Of a DNA stretch of 64,000 bases, positions 24,661-33,948 are shown piece after piece. Positions within the stretch are counted from its first letter, which is position 1, and every line of letters begins with the position of its first letter. The notes under the pieces are model-generated. The model ran no database searches, was not told the DNA's origin, and saw nothing but the letters and a program-made list of their open reading frames with translations. Position numbers and translations under genes: made by a program. This DNA is from VAZQ01 sp036555745 (lineage in GTDB: Bacteria; Pseudomonadota; Alphaproteobacteria; Rhizobiales; Xanthobacteraceae), in contig DATBKV010000138.1 of assembly GCA_036555745.1 (NCBI GenBank), positions 1-64,000 on the forward strand. The letters run 5' to 3'.

Positions 24661-26463
24661 CTATACATCCACCTTGAGCGCGGCGATGAAGGCCTCCTGC
24701 GGGATCTCGACCTTGCCGAATTGGCGCATGCGCTTCTTGCCTTCCTTCTGCTTCTCCAGGAGCTTGCGCTTGCGCGTGACGTCGCCGCCGTAGCATTTGG
24801 CGGTGACATCCTTGCGGAAGGCGCGCACGGTCTCGCGCGCGATGATCTTGCCGCCGATCGCGGCCTGGATCGGCACCTGGAACATGTGCGGGGGGATGAG
24901 CTCCTTGAGCTTTTCCACCATGGCGCGGCCGCGGCTCTCGGCGCGGGTGCGATGCACCAGCATGGCCAGCGCGTCGACCGGGTCGCCGTTGACCAGGATC
25001 TGCATCTTCACCAGATCCGCCGGCTTGAAGTCGGTGAGGTGATAGTCGAACGAAGCATAGCCTTTCGATACCGATTTCAGCCGGTCGTAGAAATCGAATA
25101 CCACCTCGTTGAGGGGCAGGTCGTACTTCACCATGGCGCGGTTGCCGACATAGGTGAGCTCGACCTGCGTGCCGCGCCGGTCCTGGCAGAGCTTCAGCAC
25201 GCTGCCGAGATACTCATCGGGCGTGAGGATGGTCGCGCGAATCCAGGGCTCCTGCATCTCCTCGACATGGACCGGATCCGGCATGTCGACCGGATTGTGG
25301 ATCTCGAGCGCTTTCCCGTTGGTCAGCACGATCTTGTAGATCACCGATGGGGCGGTCGCGATCAGGTCGAGATTGAACTCGCGCTGCAGCCGCTCCTGGA
25401 TGATCTCGAGGTGCAGCAGCCCCAGGAAGCCGCAGCGGAAGCCGAAGCCGAGGGCGGCCGAGGTTTCCATCTCGTAGCTGAAGCTCGCGTCGTTGAGCCT
25501 GAGCTTGCCCATCGCCGCGCGCAGGTCCTCGAATTGCGCGGCGTCGACCGGGAACAAGCCGCAGAACACGACCGGGATGGCGGGACGAAAGCCGGGCAGC
25601 GGCTCGCGCACCGGCTTCCTGTCGTCGGTGATGGTGTCGCCGACGCGGGTGTCGGCCACCTGCTTGATCGAGGCGGTGAGAAAGCCGATCTCGCCGGGCC
25701 CGAGCTCCTCGACATTGACCAGCTTCGGGGTGAACACCCCGACGCGGTCGACCTCGTAGGCGGCGCCGGTGCCCATCAGCCGGATGCGCTGGCCTTTGCG
25801 GAGCGCGCCGTCGACGACCCGCAGCAGCACCACGACGCCGAGATAGCTGTCGTACCAGCTGTCGACCAGCAGCGCCTTGAGCGTCCCATCGCGGTCGCCC
25901 TTGGGCGGCGGCAGCCGCGTGACGATGGCTTCCAGCACCTCGGGAACGTTGAAGCCGGTCTTGGCCGAGATCAGGATCGCGTTGGAGGCGTCGAGCCCGA
26001 TCACGTCCTCGATCTGCTGCTTGACCTTGTCCGGCTCGGCGGCCGGCAGGTCGACCTTGTTGAGGACCGGCACCACCTCGTGATTGTTGTCGATCGCCTG
26101 ATAGACGTTGGCGAGCGTCTGCGCTTCGACGCCCTGCGAGGCGTCGACTACCAGCAGCGAGCCTTCGCAAGCGGCCAGCGAGCGGTTGACCTCGTAGGCA
26201 AAATCGACGTGGCCGGGCGTGTCGATCAGGTTGAGGACATAGTCCCTGCCGTCGCGCGCGCGGTAATTGAGCCGCACGGTTTGCGCCTTGATGGTGATCC
26301 CGCGCTCGCGCTCGATGTCCATGGAGTCGAGCACCTGCTCCACCATCTCGCGCTCGGCGAGACCGCCGGTGGCCTGGATCAGCCGGTCGGCCAAGGTCGA
26401 CTTGCCGTGGTCGATATGGGCGATGATGGCGAAGTTGCGGATGTTGTCGATGGCCGCATTCAT
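24661..26463 (-). CDS. lepA: Elongation factor 4 (LepA) GTPase
   Basis: A full-length 600-residue LepA. G1 is AHIDHGKST (15-23), G3 is DTPGHVDF, and G4 is NKVDLP. The EF-G-like domains and the LepA-specific C-terminal domain (GKIIARETVRAFRKDVTAK CYGGD, then KRKLLEKQKEGKKRMRQFG) are intact. It is a membrane-associated ribosomal GTPase that back-translocates or remodels stalled ribosomes and affects initiation. The internal ATG at 26463 gives the standard MNAAIDNIRNFAIIAHIDHG start. Confidence 0.97.
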   Translation of the reverse strand: MNAAIDNIRNFAIIAHIDHGKSTLADRLIQATGGLAEREMVEQVLDSMDIERERGITIKAQTVRLNYRARDGRDYVLNLIDTPGHVDFAYEVNRSLAACEGSLLVVDASQGVEAQTLANVYQAIDNNHEVVPVLNKVDLPAAEPDKVKQQIEDVIGLDASNAILISAKTGFNVPEVLEAIVTRLPPPKGDRDGTLKALLVDSWYDSYLGVVVLLRVVDGALRKGQRIRLMGTGAAYEVDRVGVFTPKLVNVEELGPGEIGFLTASIKQVADTRVGDTITDDRKPVREPLPGFRPAIPVVFCGLFPVDAAQFEDLRAAMGKLRLNDASFSYEMETSAALGFGFRCGFLGLLHLEIIQERLQREFNLDLIATAPSVIYKIVLTNGKALEIHNPVDMPDPVHVEEMQEPWIRATILTPDEYLGSVLKLCQDRRGTQVELTYVGNRAMVKYDLPLNEVVFDFYDRLKSVSKGYASFDYHLTDFKPADLVKMQILVNGDPVDALAMLVHRTRAESRGRAMVEKLKELIPPHMFQVPIQAAIGGKIIARETVRAFRKDVTAKCYGGDVTRKRKLLEKQKEGKKRMRQFGKVEIPQEAFIAALKVDV

Positions 26464-26545
26464 GGCGCGCGCATTAGCATTCGCGTCCGCAAGCAGCAAG
26501 CGTATCCGGCTCCCGGCTCGCCCTGGCCAGCGGGAACCGCGTCAT

Positions 26546-27337
26546 TCACTCCGCCGCCTGCCGGTGCTCGGCAAGGAACGGCTCGAGCGCGACCGGCTCG
26601 CCGGCGCGCGCAATGATGACGTGACCGGGCGGCACCGGCCGCCAGTCCGCGCGTTGGCCGTCGAGCGGCTCCGACACCACGATCACATTGCCGCCGGACT
26701 CGCGGAAGTAGAGCGTGTTGGCGTTGTCATTGGCGGAGTAGCGAAACGCGTAGAGGTCGCGGCCGTTGGCGAGTGCGGCGGTGAAGCGCAGCGGCTCGCG
26801 ATATCCGTCGCTGCTGACCATGGCGGCGATGGTTGCGAGCACGCGCGAGGTCGCGCCGATCGGATCCTTGTCGCCGCCGGCGCCCAGGATGGCGAGGAAC
26901 ACCGCCTCCGAATCGGTGGTGCCCACGCGCGAGCCATAGACGTCGTCGGGGATCAGCGCTTCGACTTTGCGGCGCAGTCGCGACCAGTTACCGATCATGC
27001 CATTGTGCATGAACAGCCAGCGGCCGCAGGCGAAAGGATGGCAGTTCGGGCGCGTAATCGGCGTGCCGGTGGAGGCGCGCACGTGGGCGAAATAGAGATG
27101 CGAGCGGATATGGCGGCAAAGGTAGCGCAGGTTCTCGTCCGACCAGGCCGGGCGGATCTCGCGGTAGAGGCCGGGCTCGGCATGCTGGCCGTACCAGCCC
27201 ATCCCGAACCCGTCGCCGTTTGTGGCGGCCGTTGATTCCAGTGCCCGCTGGCTCTGCACCACCAGCGAGTGGGCAGGGGCGGTCACGTATTCTTCCAGCG
27301 GGATGGTCTCGCCGCGATAGGCAATCCAGCGGCACAT
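26546..27337 (-). CDS. Class II glutamine amidotransferase
   Basis: A 263-residue Ntn-type amidotransferase domain protein. The catalytic Cys is residue 2 (MCRWIAYRG). Other family marks are DGFGMGWYG, the Arg region HVRASTG and FMHNGMIGNW. It resembles stand-alone YafJ/EgtC-like proteins, with EgtC acting in ergothioneine synthesis, but no egt genes are nearby. The partner or substrate is therefore unknown. It lies 82 bases upstream of lepA on the same strand. Confidence 0.85.
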   Translation of the reverse strand: MCRWIAYRGETIPLEEYVTAPAHSLVVQSQRALESTAATNGDGFGMGWYGQHAEPGLYREIRPAWSDENLRYLCRHIRSHLYFAHVRASTGTPITRPNCHPFACGRWLFMHNGMIGNWSRLRRKVEALIPDDVYGSRVGTTDSEAVFLAILGAGGDKDPIGATSRVLATIAAMVSSDGYREPLRFTAALANGRDLYAFRYSANDNANTLYFRESGGNVIVVSEPLDGQRADWRPVPPGHVIIARAGEPVALEPFLAEHRQAAE

Positions 27338-27490
27338 GGGCTGCTCCGAAGCCAGGGCCCCCGAGCATCGCTTGCCGATGCGGCAAAGCCATGGCGGCGG
27401 CCCTGTTGCATGCCTTGATATGGACCTCCCCGGCGCCTCATGCCATAGCCTGCCGGCCGGGCGGGGGGCCGCCGGGCAGGGGTGCGTTCA

Positions 27491-29116
27491 ATGTCGGCCA
27501 CGACCGATACCGGCCGCCGCGGCGGCGCGCTCATCGAGCGGCTGCTGGCCGCCCTCGTCGATCCGGCCCGGCGCGAGCGCGCGGTCTGCGCCTTGCTCCT
27601 CGCCTATGTGGCGCTGTGGACGCTGTACGGGACCCTCGCCAAAGCCAGCCAGGACATCCACGCCGATATGTCGGAGCAGTTCACGCTCGCGCGCGAGCTG
27701 GCGCTCGGCTATCCCAAGCATCCGCCGCTCGCAATGGCGCTGGTGCGGGCGTGGTTTGCCGTCTTCCCGGCCGCCGACTGGGCCTATTACCTGCTCGCGA
27801 TGGCCAATGTCGGCGTCGCGCTGTGGATCGTGTGGCGGCTGTCCGCGCGCTATCTCGACGGCGAGAAGCGCGTGCTCGGGCTTGCGCTTCTCACCCTGGT
27901 GCCGTTCTTCAACTTTCACGCCCTCAAGTTCAACGTCAACACGGTGCTGCTGCCGCTATGGGCGGCGACCACGCTGTGGTTTCTGCGCTCGTTCGAGAGC
28001 CGACGCGCCATCGATGCTGCGCTCGCCGGGCTTTTCGCCGCGGCGGCCATGTACGGCAAATACTGGTCGATCTTCCTGCTGCTCGGCCTCGGCATCGCCG
28101 CGCTCGCGGACTCCCGGCGCGCCGCCTATTTTCGCTCGGCGGCCCCATGGGTGACGATTGCGGTCGGCGCGCTGGCGCTTGCTCCGCACGGCGTCTGGCT
28201 GATCCGCCACGATTTCTTGCCGTTCTCCTACGCGGTCGCGGTGCATGGCGAGGCCTCGCTCGCCGCCGCCCTGCGCGCCGCGCTCGGCTATCTCGCCGGC
28301 AGCATCGCCTATGTCGGGGTGCCGCTCCTCGTCGTGCTGTTCGCGGCCCGTCCCGGTCGCGCCGCGCTCAGGGACATGGCCTGGCCCGCCACCGCGCAGC
28401 GCCGCTTGGCAGCGCTGGCGTTCTGGGCGGTGCTGCTGGTGCCGGCATTGGTGGCGCCGCTTGCCCGGTTTCAATTGGTGTCGCTCTGGTCGATGTCGGC
28501 ATGGACGCTGTTGCCGGTGATGCTGCTGTCGTCACCGCTCGTCAGCCTGGGCCGCCGCGATGCCATCGGCATCCTCACACTCGCAACCGTGTTCCCGTGC
28601 GTCATGGCCGCGCTGGCGCCGGCGATTGCGTTCGCGATCCATCGCGCCGGGCCGGAGCCGGGCACGGCCCATGCCTCGCTGCTGGCGGCACCGGTCGAGC
28701 GGCTGTGGCGCGAAACCAGCGACCGGCCGTTGCGACTGTTCGGCGGCTTCGAGGAATTGGCCGACGGCGTCCCGTTCTACCTGCCGAGCCGTCCGCTGGC
28801 CGCCCACGTGCTCGATGCGACCGCATCGCAGGCGATGGAGGCGCGCATCGGCCGCGACGGCATTGTACTCGTCTGCCCGCTGCGGCCGGGAGACGGAGCG
28901 AGCGCGGCATGCGTGCGCGCCGCCATCGCGCGAGCGCGCTGCTCGATGCCGGGCGCGCAGGTCGAAGTCGAGTTGTCCCGTCGCTATCTCGGCGTGCGGG
29001 GCGACCCGGCGCGCTATCTGATCGTCACCATTCCGCCGATGCAGGCGGATAAGCTGCCGGACCTGCGCGACCTGGTTGCCGACCGCGTGCCCCGGCGGCT
29101 CAAAGCGGCGGAGTAA
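27491..29116 (+). CDS. GT39 (ArnT/PMT-like) glycosyltransferase, membrane
   Basis: A 541-residue polytopic membrane protein of the dolichyl-phosphate-mannose/ArnT superfamily. The first periplasmic loop carries DIHADMSEQFTLARELALG YPKHPPLAMALVR, with the acidic and KHPP residues typical of GT39 enzymes that use polyprenyl-phosphate sugars. About ten hydrophobic segments follow, then a soluble C-terminal part. It likely glycosylates a lipid or envelope polymer. Its end overlaps the convergent adenosine deaminase gene by 17 bases. Confidence 0.8.
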   Translation: MSATTDTGRRGGALIERLLAALVDPARRERAVCALLLAYVALWTLYGTLAKASQDIHADMSEQFTLARELALGYPKHPPLAMALVRAWFAVFPAADWAYYLLAMANVGVALWIVWRLSARYLDGEKRVLGLALLTLVPFFNFHALKFNVNTVLLPLWAATTLWFLRSFESRRAIDAALAGLFAAAAMYGKYWSIFLLLGLGIAALADSRRAAYFRSAAPWVTIAVGALALAPHGVWLIRHDFLPFSYAVAVHGEASLAAALRAALGYLAGSIAYVGVPLLVVLFAARPGRAALRDMAWPATAQRRLAALAFWAVLLVPALVAPLARFQLVSLWSMSAWTLLPVMLLSSPLVSLGRRDAIGILTLATVFPCVMAALAPAIAFAIHRAGPEPGTAHASLLAAPVERLWRETSDRPLRLFGGFEELADGVPFYLPSRPLAAHVLDATASQAMEARIGRDGIVLVCPLRPGDGASAACVRAAIARARCSMPGAQVEVELSRRYLGVRGDPARYLIVTIPPMQADKLPDLRDLVADRVPRRLKAAE

Positions 29117-30590
29117 GCGTGGCCTTCATCAGGCTGAGCAGGTTCTGCAGTGCGCTCCGCCGGTTCGTCAGATCGCGCTCGAATGCGGCGTAGGAGCGAT
29201 CGAGCCGCTCCAATTCGGCGCGTTTCCGCCCTTCGTCGAGAAAGGAATAGGTCAGCGCGTTGTGCGCGAACGCCTTGAGCGTGCGGTAGCTCAAGGCGTA
29301 ATCGCGGGCGGCGCGGAAATACTCGTTGCTCAGGTTGATGCGCGATATGCCGGCATCGTCGGTCGAGAGCACGACCGGCACGCCAGCGGCGAGGTAGCGC
29401 GGCAGCGGATGATCCTTGCCGCGCACCCCGAGGACGACGTCGTTGCTGGTGAGATTGATCTCGACCGCGACCGGCCGCCCGCGCATTTCGGCGAGCAGAC
29501 CCTCCATGTCGTCCTCGAAGGCGAGCGCGACGCCATGGCCGATCCGGCGCGCATGGGCGATCTCGACCGCTTGCCGGATGTGAAAGGCAAGATCGGAAGG
29601 AGGGACCAGGCCGAGCCAGAGCTCGCCCGCGTGCAGCGTGACCGGCACGTCCTTGGCCAGGAAGCCGATGATCTCCATCTGCCGGGTATAGTCGCGGCGC
29701 GCGACCAGGTAGTCCTCCGGCTGAACCAGATTAAGTGCCACCACGTTCGGCTCGGTGCGCGCCAGCGCGGCGGCGATGGCAGTTTGGACGAATACGTCAT
29801 CGGGCGGATTGTTGCGCAGCACTTGCGCGATGTAGCGAAAGGTGACCCCGCAGCCCGGCTGCTTGCCGCCCGCATCGCATGCCAGTTTGCGCGCGATTTC
29901 GCCGATCGCGGCGGCGAGCTCCTTGCGTTTTGCCGTGACGCAATCCTCGAGGCCGCTCGCCTGCAGCGCCGCGAGCCGCGCCGCGTCGTCCTTCTGCCCG
30001 GCGACCGCCTTGACGAACTTTTCGCGATCGCTCGAACATGAGAACGACGTCATGAACTCGGCATATTGTACATTCTCGCTGTCGTAGTGCCTGAGCTGGT
30101 CGACGGTCATGTCGACGAAATGCGCGCCGGATGCAGCGCCGAATTTCTCGAACGCCGCGAAGAACTGATCGTGGCCGGTCGGCTCGGCGGCGGAGCGCAG
30201 GAATGCCCGGATCGAGAACGCGTCGACCAGGCGGTCATACAGCTTCTGATCGCGCAATGCGTCGGCAACGGAGACGTCCGCGGGCGGATCGCAGTGCGGC
30301 TTCGCCACCAGGACATCGGCCAAGCTCGCGCACATTTCCCCCTGTGCCTGCTTTTCCGCGGCCCAGCCGACGAAGCGTTCGGCATAGACCGCGCCCGACA
30401 AATGGGTGTGGAGGTCGCCGCCCTTCGGCATGCGCTGCAGGAAGGCGCGCAGGTCGGTATGGTTGCCGCGCGCCGCCTCGAACGCGTCGGCAGCGGCGAT
30501 GCTGTCGAAATCGCGCGCGACGAGGGCCAGGCGTGCGCCAATGATGAGCGCGACGACGACGACGGCAGCAACGACGATCCGGCCTCGCAA
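29100..30590 (-). CDS. Adenosine deaminase family protein, membrane-anchored or exported
   Basis: A 496-residue metallo-deaminase with an N-terminal hydrophobic segment (VVAAVVVVALIIGARLALVA) acting as anchor or signal. The active-site motifs are present: GGDLHTHLSGAV (metal His pair), TLHAGE, RIGHGV and VVLSTDDAGI. It resembles the longer ADGF-like deaminases rather than cytoplasmic Add, so extracytoplasmic conversion of adenosine to inosine is the likely role. The start is a TTG with a GGGAG ribosome binding site. Confidence 0.83.
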   Translation of the reverse strand: MRGRIVVAAVVVVALIIGARLALVARDFDSIAAADAFEAARGNHTDLRAFLQRMPKGGDLHTHLSGAVYAERFVGWAAEKQAQGEMCASLADVLVAKPHCDPPADVSVADALRDQKLYDRLVDAFSIRAFLRSAAEPTGHDQFFAAFEKFGAASGAHFVDMTVDQLRHYDSENVQYAEFMTSFSCSSDREKFVKAVAGQKDDAARLAALQASGLEDCVTAKRKELAAAIGEIARKLACDAGGKQPGCGVTFRYIAQVLRNNPPDDVFVQTAIAAALARTEPNVVALNLVQPEDYLVARRDYTRQMEIIGFLAKDVPVTLHAGELWLGLVPPSDLAFHIRQAVEIAHARRIGHGVALAFEDDMEGLLAEMRGRPVAVEINLTSNDVVLGVRGKDHPLPRYLAAGVPVVLSTDDAGISRINLSNEYFRAARDYALSYRTLKAFAHNALTYSFLDEGRKRAELERLDRSYAAFERDLTNRRSALQNLLSLMKATLTPPL

Positions 30591-30652
30591 GTCGTGCTCC
30601 CGGCCGCTTGACGACCGCGTCTAGCGCTCAGCGCGAATGGCGCGCGCCATCC

Positions 30653-32095
30653 TCAATACCGGTAGTGGTCCGATTTGTAAGGGCCGTTCGCCGGCACGCC
30701 GATATAGGCCGCCTGCCGGTCCGACATCTCGGTGAGCTTGACGCCGATCTTGCCGAGATGAAGCCGCGCCACCTTCTCGTCGAGCTGCTTGGGCAGCGTA
30801 TAGACCTTCTTTTCGTATTTGCCCGGATTGGCCCACAGCTCGATCTGCGCCAGCGTCTGATTGGTGAACGAGGACGACATGACGAAGCTCGGATGACCCA
30901 TGGCATTGCCGAGGTTCACCAGGCGCCCCTCGGAGAGCAGAATGATCCGCTTGCCGTCCGGGAACTCGATCTCGTCGACCTGCGGCTTGACATTGTGCCA
31001 TTTGAAATTGCGCAGCGCGGCGACCTGGATCTCACTGTCGAAATGCCCGATATTGGCGACGATCGCGCGATCCTTCATCTTGCGCATGTGGTCGATGGTG
31101 ATGACGTCGATGTTGCCAGTGGCGGTGACGAAGATGTCTGCGCGCGGCGCCGCGTCCTCCATTGTGGTGACCTCGTAGCCTTCCATCGCCGCCTGCAGCG
31201 CGCAGATCGGATCGACCTCGGATACCATCACCCGGCAGCCGGCCTGCCGCAGCGAGGCGGCCGAGCCTTTGCCGACGTCGCCGAACCCCGCCACCATGGC
31301 GACCTTGCCGGCCATCATCACGTCGGTGCCGCGGCGGATGCCGTCCACCAGCGATTCGCGGCAGCCGTAGAGGTTGTCGAACTTCGACTTGGTCACGCTG
31401 TCATTGACGTTGATCGCCGGCCACAGCAGCGTACCCTTCTTCTGCATGTCATAGAGCCGATGCACGCCGGTGGTGGTCTCCTCGGTCACGCCGCGAATAG
31501 CCTCGGCGTTCTTCTTGTACCAGCCGGGCCTATCATGCAGGCGCTGCTTGATCGCCGCGAACAGGACTTCCTCTTCCTCATTCGCGGGCTTGCTGATCAG
31601 GCCGGTTTCTCCCTGCTCGGCGCGCAGGCCGAGATGGATCAAGAGCGTGGCGTCGCCGCCATCGTCGAGGATCAGGTTGGGCGTGCCGCCGCCGGCCCAC
31701 TCGAAGATGCGATGCTGATAATCCCAGTAGTCCTTCAGCGTCTCGCCCTTGATTGCGAAGACCGGGGTGCCGGCGGCTGCGACCGCGGCGGCGGCGTGGT
31801 CCTGGGTCGAATAGATATTGCACGAGGCCCAGCGCACGTCGGCGCCGAGCGCCTTGAGCGTCTCGATCAGCACCGCGGTCTGGATGGTCATATGGAGCGA
31901 GCCGGCGATGCGGGCGCCGCGCAGCGGCTGCTCGGGACCGTATTCCTCGCGCGTCGCCATCAGGCCCGGCATCTCGGTCTCGGCGATGGCGATCTCCTTG
32001 CGGCCCCAGTCCGCCAGACCGATGTCCTTGATGGCGTAGTCGGCTGCCGGTTTGGCGGAGGCAGCACTCTTGGCGGCTTTCGGCGCAGCTGTCAT
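30653..32095 (-). CDS. ahcY: Adenosylhomocysteinase (S-adenosyl-L-homocysteine hydrolase)
   Basis: A full-length 480-residue AhcY that splits S-adenosylhomocysteine to adenosine and homocysteine in the methyl cycle. Hallmarks are SCNIYSTQDHAAAA, the NAD-binding VAGFGDVGKGSA, the AhcY insertion typical of proteobacteria and plants, and the C-terminal KSDHYRY. The first 18 residues are an Ala/Lys-rich extension. A palindromic operator-like site lies about 100 bases upstream (32192-32213). In related genomes ahcY follows the HPr gene; here an opposite-strand gene intervenes. Confidence 0.97.
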   Translation of the reverse strand: MTAAPKAAKSAASAKPAADYAIKDIGLADWGRKEIAIAETEMPGLMATREEYGPEQPLRGARIAGSLHMTIQTAVLIETLKALGADVRWASCNIYSTQDHAAAAVAAAGTPVFAIKGETLKDYWDYQHRIFEWAGGGTPNLILDDGGDATLLIHLGLRAEQGETGLISKPANEEEEVLFAAIKQRLHDRPGWYKKNAEAIRGVTEETTTGVHRLYDMQKKGTLLWPAINVNDSVTKSKFDNLYGCRESLVDGIRRGTDVMMAGKVAMVAGFGDVGKGSAASLRQAGCRVMVSEVDPICALQAAMEGYEVTTMEDAAPRADIFVTATGNIDVITIDHMRKMKDRAIVANIGHFDSEIQVAALRNFKWHNVKPQVDEIEFPDGKRIILLSEGRLVNLGNAMGHPSFVMSSSFTNQTLAQIELWANPGKYEKKVYTLPKQLDEKVARLHLGKIGVKLTEMSDRQAAYIGVPANGPYKSDHYRY

Positions 32096-32191
32096 GACGT
32101 TCCTTGAATAACTGGGATGGCGGGCGCGGGCCGGCCGGCACGCGGCTCGGCGGCGGTGGCTATAGCAGGGCCGCCTCCCGCCTGCAACGAA

Positions 32192-32213
32192 GATATAAAG
32201 ATTCCTTTATGTC
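32192..32213. promoter_or_regulatory. Palindromic operator-like site upstream of ahcY (SahR-type candidate)
   Basis: A 22-base imperfect palindrome, GATATAAAGAT | TCCTTTATGTC, with 8 of 11 positions matching between half sites. It lies between the divergent ahcY and UdgX genes. Methionine-cycle genes in many proteobacteria are controlled by the ArsR-type repressor SahR at A/T-rich palindromes. The assignment to SahR is inference from position; the palindrome itself is seen. Confidence 0.5.
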
Positions 32214-32239
32214 TTCGCGGCCGCGAACTGCGGGGGCCC

Positions 32240-32926
32240 ATGCGCGTTGATCCCGCGCGGCTGCCCGCCATTTGGGAATCTCCGATGCCTGACCAGGGCC
32301 AGCTCGAGCTCGAAATTTCCTCGGCGATCAAGTCGCTGCGCGAGCTCGCCGCGGCCGAGAACGCGTGCCGGCGGTGCCCGCTGTACAAAGATGCGACGCA
32401 GGCGGTCCCCGGCGAAGGACGCAAGAGCGCGCATCTCATGCTGGTCGGCGAGCAGCCGGGCGACAAGGAAGATCTCAGCGGCAAGCCCTTCGTCGGCCCC
32501 GCCGGCCGGGTGCTCGACCGTGCGCTGGAGCAGGCGGGAATTCCGCGCACCGAAGTGTTCGTCACCAATGCGGTGAAGCACTTCAAGCACGAGATGCGCG
32601 GCAAGCGGCGCCTGCACAAGCGTCCGAACGCCTACGAGATCGAGCGCTGCAAGATCTGGCTCGATCTCGAGCAACAGATCGTGCGGCCGGCGGCGGTCGT
32701 GGCGCTCGGCGCCACCGCCGCCCGCAGCCTGTTCGGCCGCCCGGTCACCATCAGCAGGCTGCGCGGGAGCGTCCTGCATCTGCCCGACGGCACGGCCGCC
32801 TTCGTCACCATCCATCCGTCATACCTGCTGCGCATCGAGGACGAAGGCGACAAGCGGCGTGAATATGATCAGTTCGTCGCCGATTTGCGACCGGCCGCGC
32901 GCATCCTGGCAACGCGCGCGGCCTGA
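32240..32926 (+). CDS. UdgX-family uracil-DNA glycosylase
   Basis: A 228-residue uracil-DNA glycosylase of the family-4-like UdgX group. Motif 1 is GEQPGDKEDLSGKPFVGPAG (70-89). The UdgX loop follows as NAVKHFKHEMRGKRRLHKRP, with K-R-R-L-H at 122-126. In characterised UdgX the His of KRRIH bonds covalently to the abasic sugar. C43, C46 and C137 are placed as iron-sulfur ligands, and IHPSYLLR is the final catalytic motif. The start at 32285 is an alternative. Divergent from ahcY and convergent with the HPr gene. Confidence 0.87.
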   Translation: MRVDPARLPAIWESPMPDQGQLELEISSAIKSLRELAAAENACRRCPLYKDATQAVPGEGRKSAHLMLVGEQPGDKEDLSGKPFVGPAGRVLDRALEQAGIPRTEVFVTNAVKHFKHEMRGKRRLHKRPNAYEIERCKIWLDLEQQIVRPAAVVALGATAARSLFGRPVTISRLRGSVLHLPDGTAAFVTIHPSYLLRIEDEGDKRREYDQFVADLRPAARILATRAA

Positions 32927-32995
32927 TTGCCGCGAGTGGCGGGATGGAGCTGCGCCGGTGCACCGGCAATCCACGGCGTTAGCTGCCGGGCGGCG

Positions 32996-33325
32996 CTATT
33001 CGTCTTCGGTAAACCGCCCGCACACGAGCGCCGCCAGCGCTTCGATCACCTCGGCCGCCTGCGGTCCGCTGGCTTCGACGGTGATGGTGGTGCCGGGTCC
33101 GGCGCCCAGCATCATCAACCCCATGATCGAGGTGCCGCCGACGGTCTCGCTGCCGCGCTTCACCTTCACCTCGGCATCGAACTTTTCGACCGTCTGCACG
33201 AACTTGGCCGAGGCGCGCGCGTGCAGGCCCTTCTTGTTGCAGATTTCGAGCACGCGGACGAGCGGCGCGGCGCGCGGAGAACGGTCGCCGGGGGAGGAGG
33301 CGTGCACGCCCGGAGGCCCGCTCAT
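32996..33325 (-). CDS. HPr family phosphocarrier protein
   Basis: A 109-residue HPr with an N-terminal extension of about 20 residues. The phosphorylatable histidine is H35 in NKKGLHARASAKF. The serine-kinase site region is GTSIMGLMML. In Hyphomicrobiales this HPr works in a regulatory, non-sugar-transporting PTS with EIIA(Man) and HPr kinase. Its ATG overlaps the stop of the EIIA gene (ATGA), implying coupled translation. Confidence 0.92.
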   Translation of the reverse strand: MSGPPGVHASSPGDRSPRAAPLVRVLEICNKKGLHARASAKFVQTVEKFDAEVKVKRGSETVGGTSIMGLMMLGAGPGTTITVEASGPQAAEVIEALAALVCGRFTEDE

Positions 33326-33723
33326 TTGCCGGAGAGCACGCGGCTGGCAATGGTGATGTACTTGCGGCCGGAGTCCTGAGCCGCCGCGACCGCTTCGGTG
33401 AGCGGAGACTCGCCCCGCACCTTGGCGAGCTTGACCAGCATGGGAAGGTTGATGCCGGCGAGGACTTCGACCTTGGGCCGCCCCATTACCGAGATCGCCA
33501 GATTGGACGGCGTGCCACCGAACATGTCGGTGAGGATCGCCACCCCTTCGCCGCTGTCCACCCGCTTGACCGCCTCGATGATGTCCTTGCGGCGCTGCTC
33601 GACGTCGTCGTCAGGTCCGATGGTCACTGCTTCAATCTGCTTTTGCGGGCCGACCACGTGCTCCAGCGCCGAGCGGAACTCGGCGGCCAGTCGCCCGTGG
33701 GTGACGAGTACGAGACCGATCAT
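33322..33723 (-). CDS. PTS fructose/mannose-type EIIA protein
   Basis: A 133-residue EIIA(Man)-family protein. It begins MIGLVLVTHGRLAAEF with the phosphohistidine H9, then has AILTDMFGGTPSNLA, the characteristic second motif. No EIIB, EIIC or EIID genes are present, so it is a regulatory EIIA in the incomplete alphaproteobacterial PTS, in line with the neighbouring HPr and HPr kinase genes. A GGGGGGC sequence precedes the ATG. Confidence 0.9.
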   Translation of the reverse strand: MIGLVLVTHGRLAAEFRSALEHVVGPQKQIEAVTIGPDDDVEQRRKDIIEAVKRVDSGEGVAILTDMFGGTPSNLAISVMGRPKVEVLAGINLPMLVKLAKVRGESPLTEAVAAAQDSGRKYITIASRVLSGK

Positions 33724-33948
33724 CGTGCCCCCCGCCGGCAGATCCCGGTTGCACCGCACGAAAGCGGGCCCATCATGACCATCCGAAGCCCGTACGCAAG
33801 GGCCTTTCCGGCGAATAGGCAGCCATGTTGCATTGCGGTAAAGAGCGCCATTTCGACGCGGCTCGGGCCGGGATTCGGGTGCGGGAGGCTACCGGCCGCC
33901 GCTTAATTTTGTGCCAGGGCGGCCGGGCGCAAGGATCATGACGGAGGT

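Noticed and set aside
24721..26616. A 631-codon open frame antisense to lepA
   Set aside because: It mirrors lepA codon positions in GC-rich DNA; composition is the complement pattern (many Asp, Val, His, Arg) with no domain. lepA is intact and conserved.
27220..29052. A 610-codon frame overlapping the GT39 gene on the same strand
   Set aside because: Arg/Ala/Gly-rich frame-shifted reading of the GT39 gene, with no membrane segments or domain.
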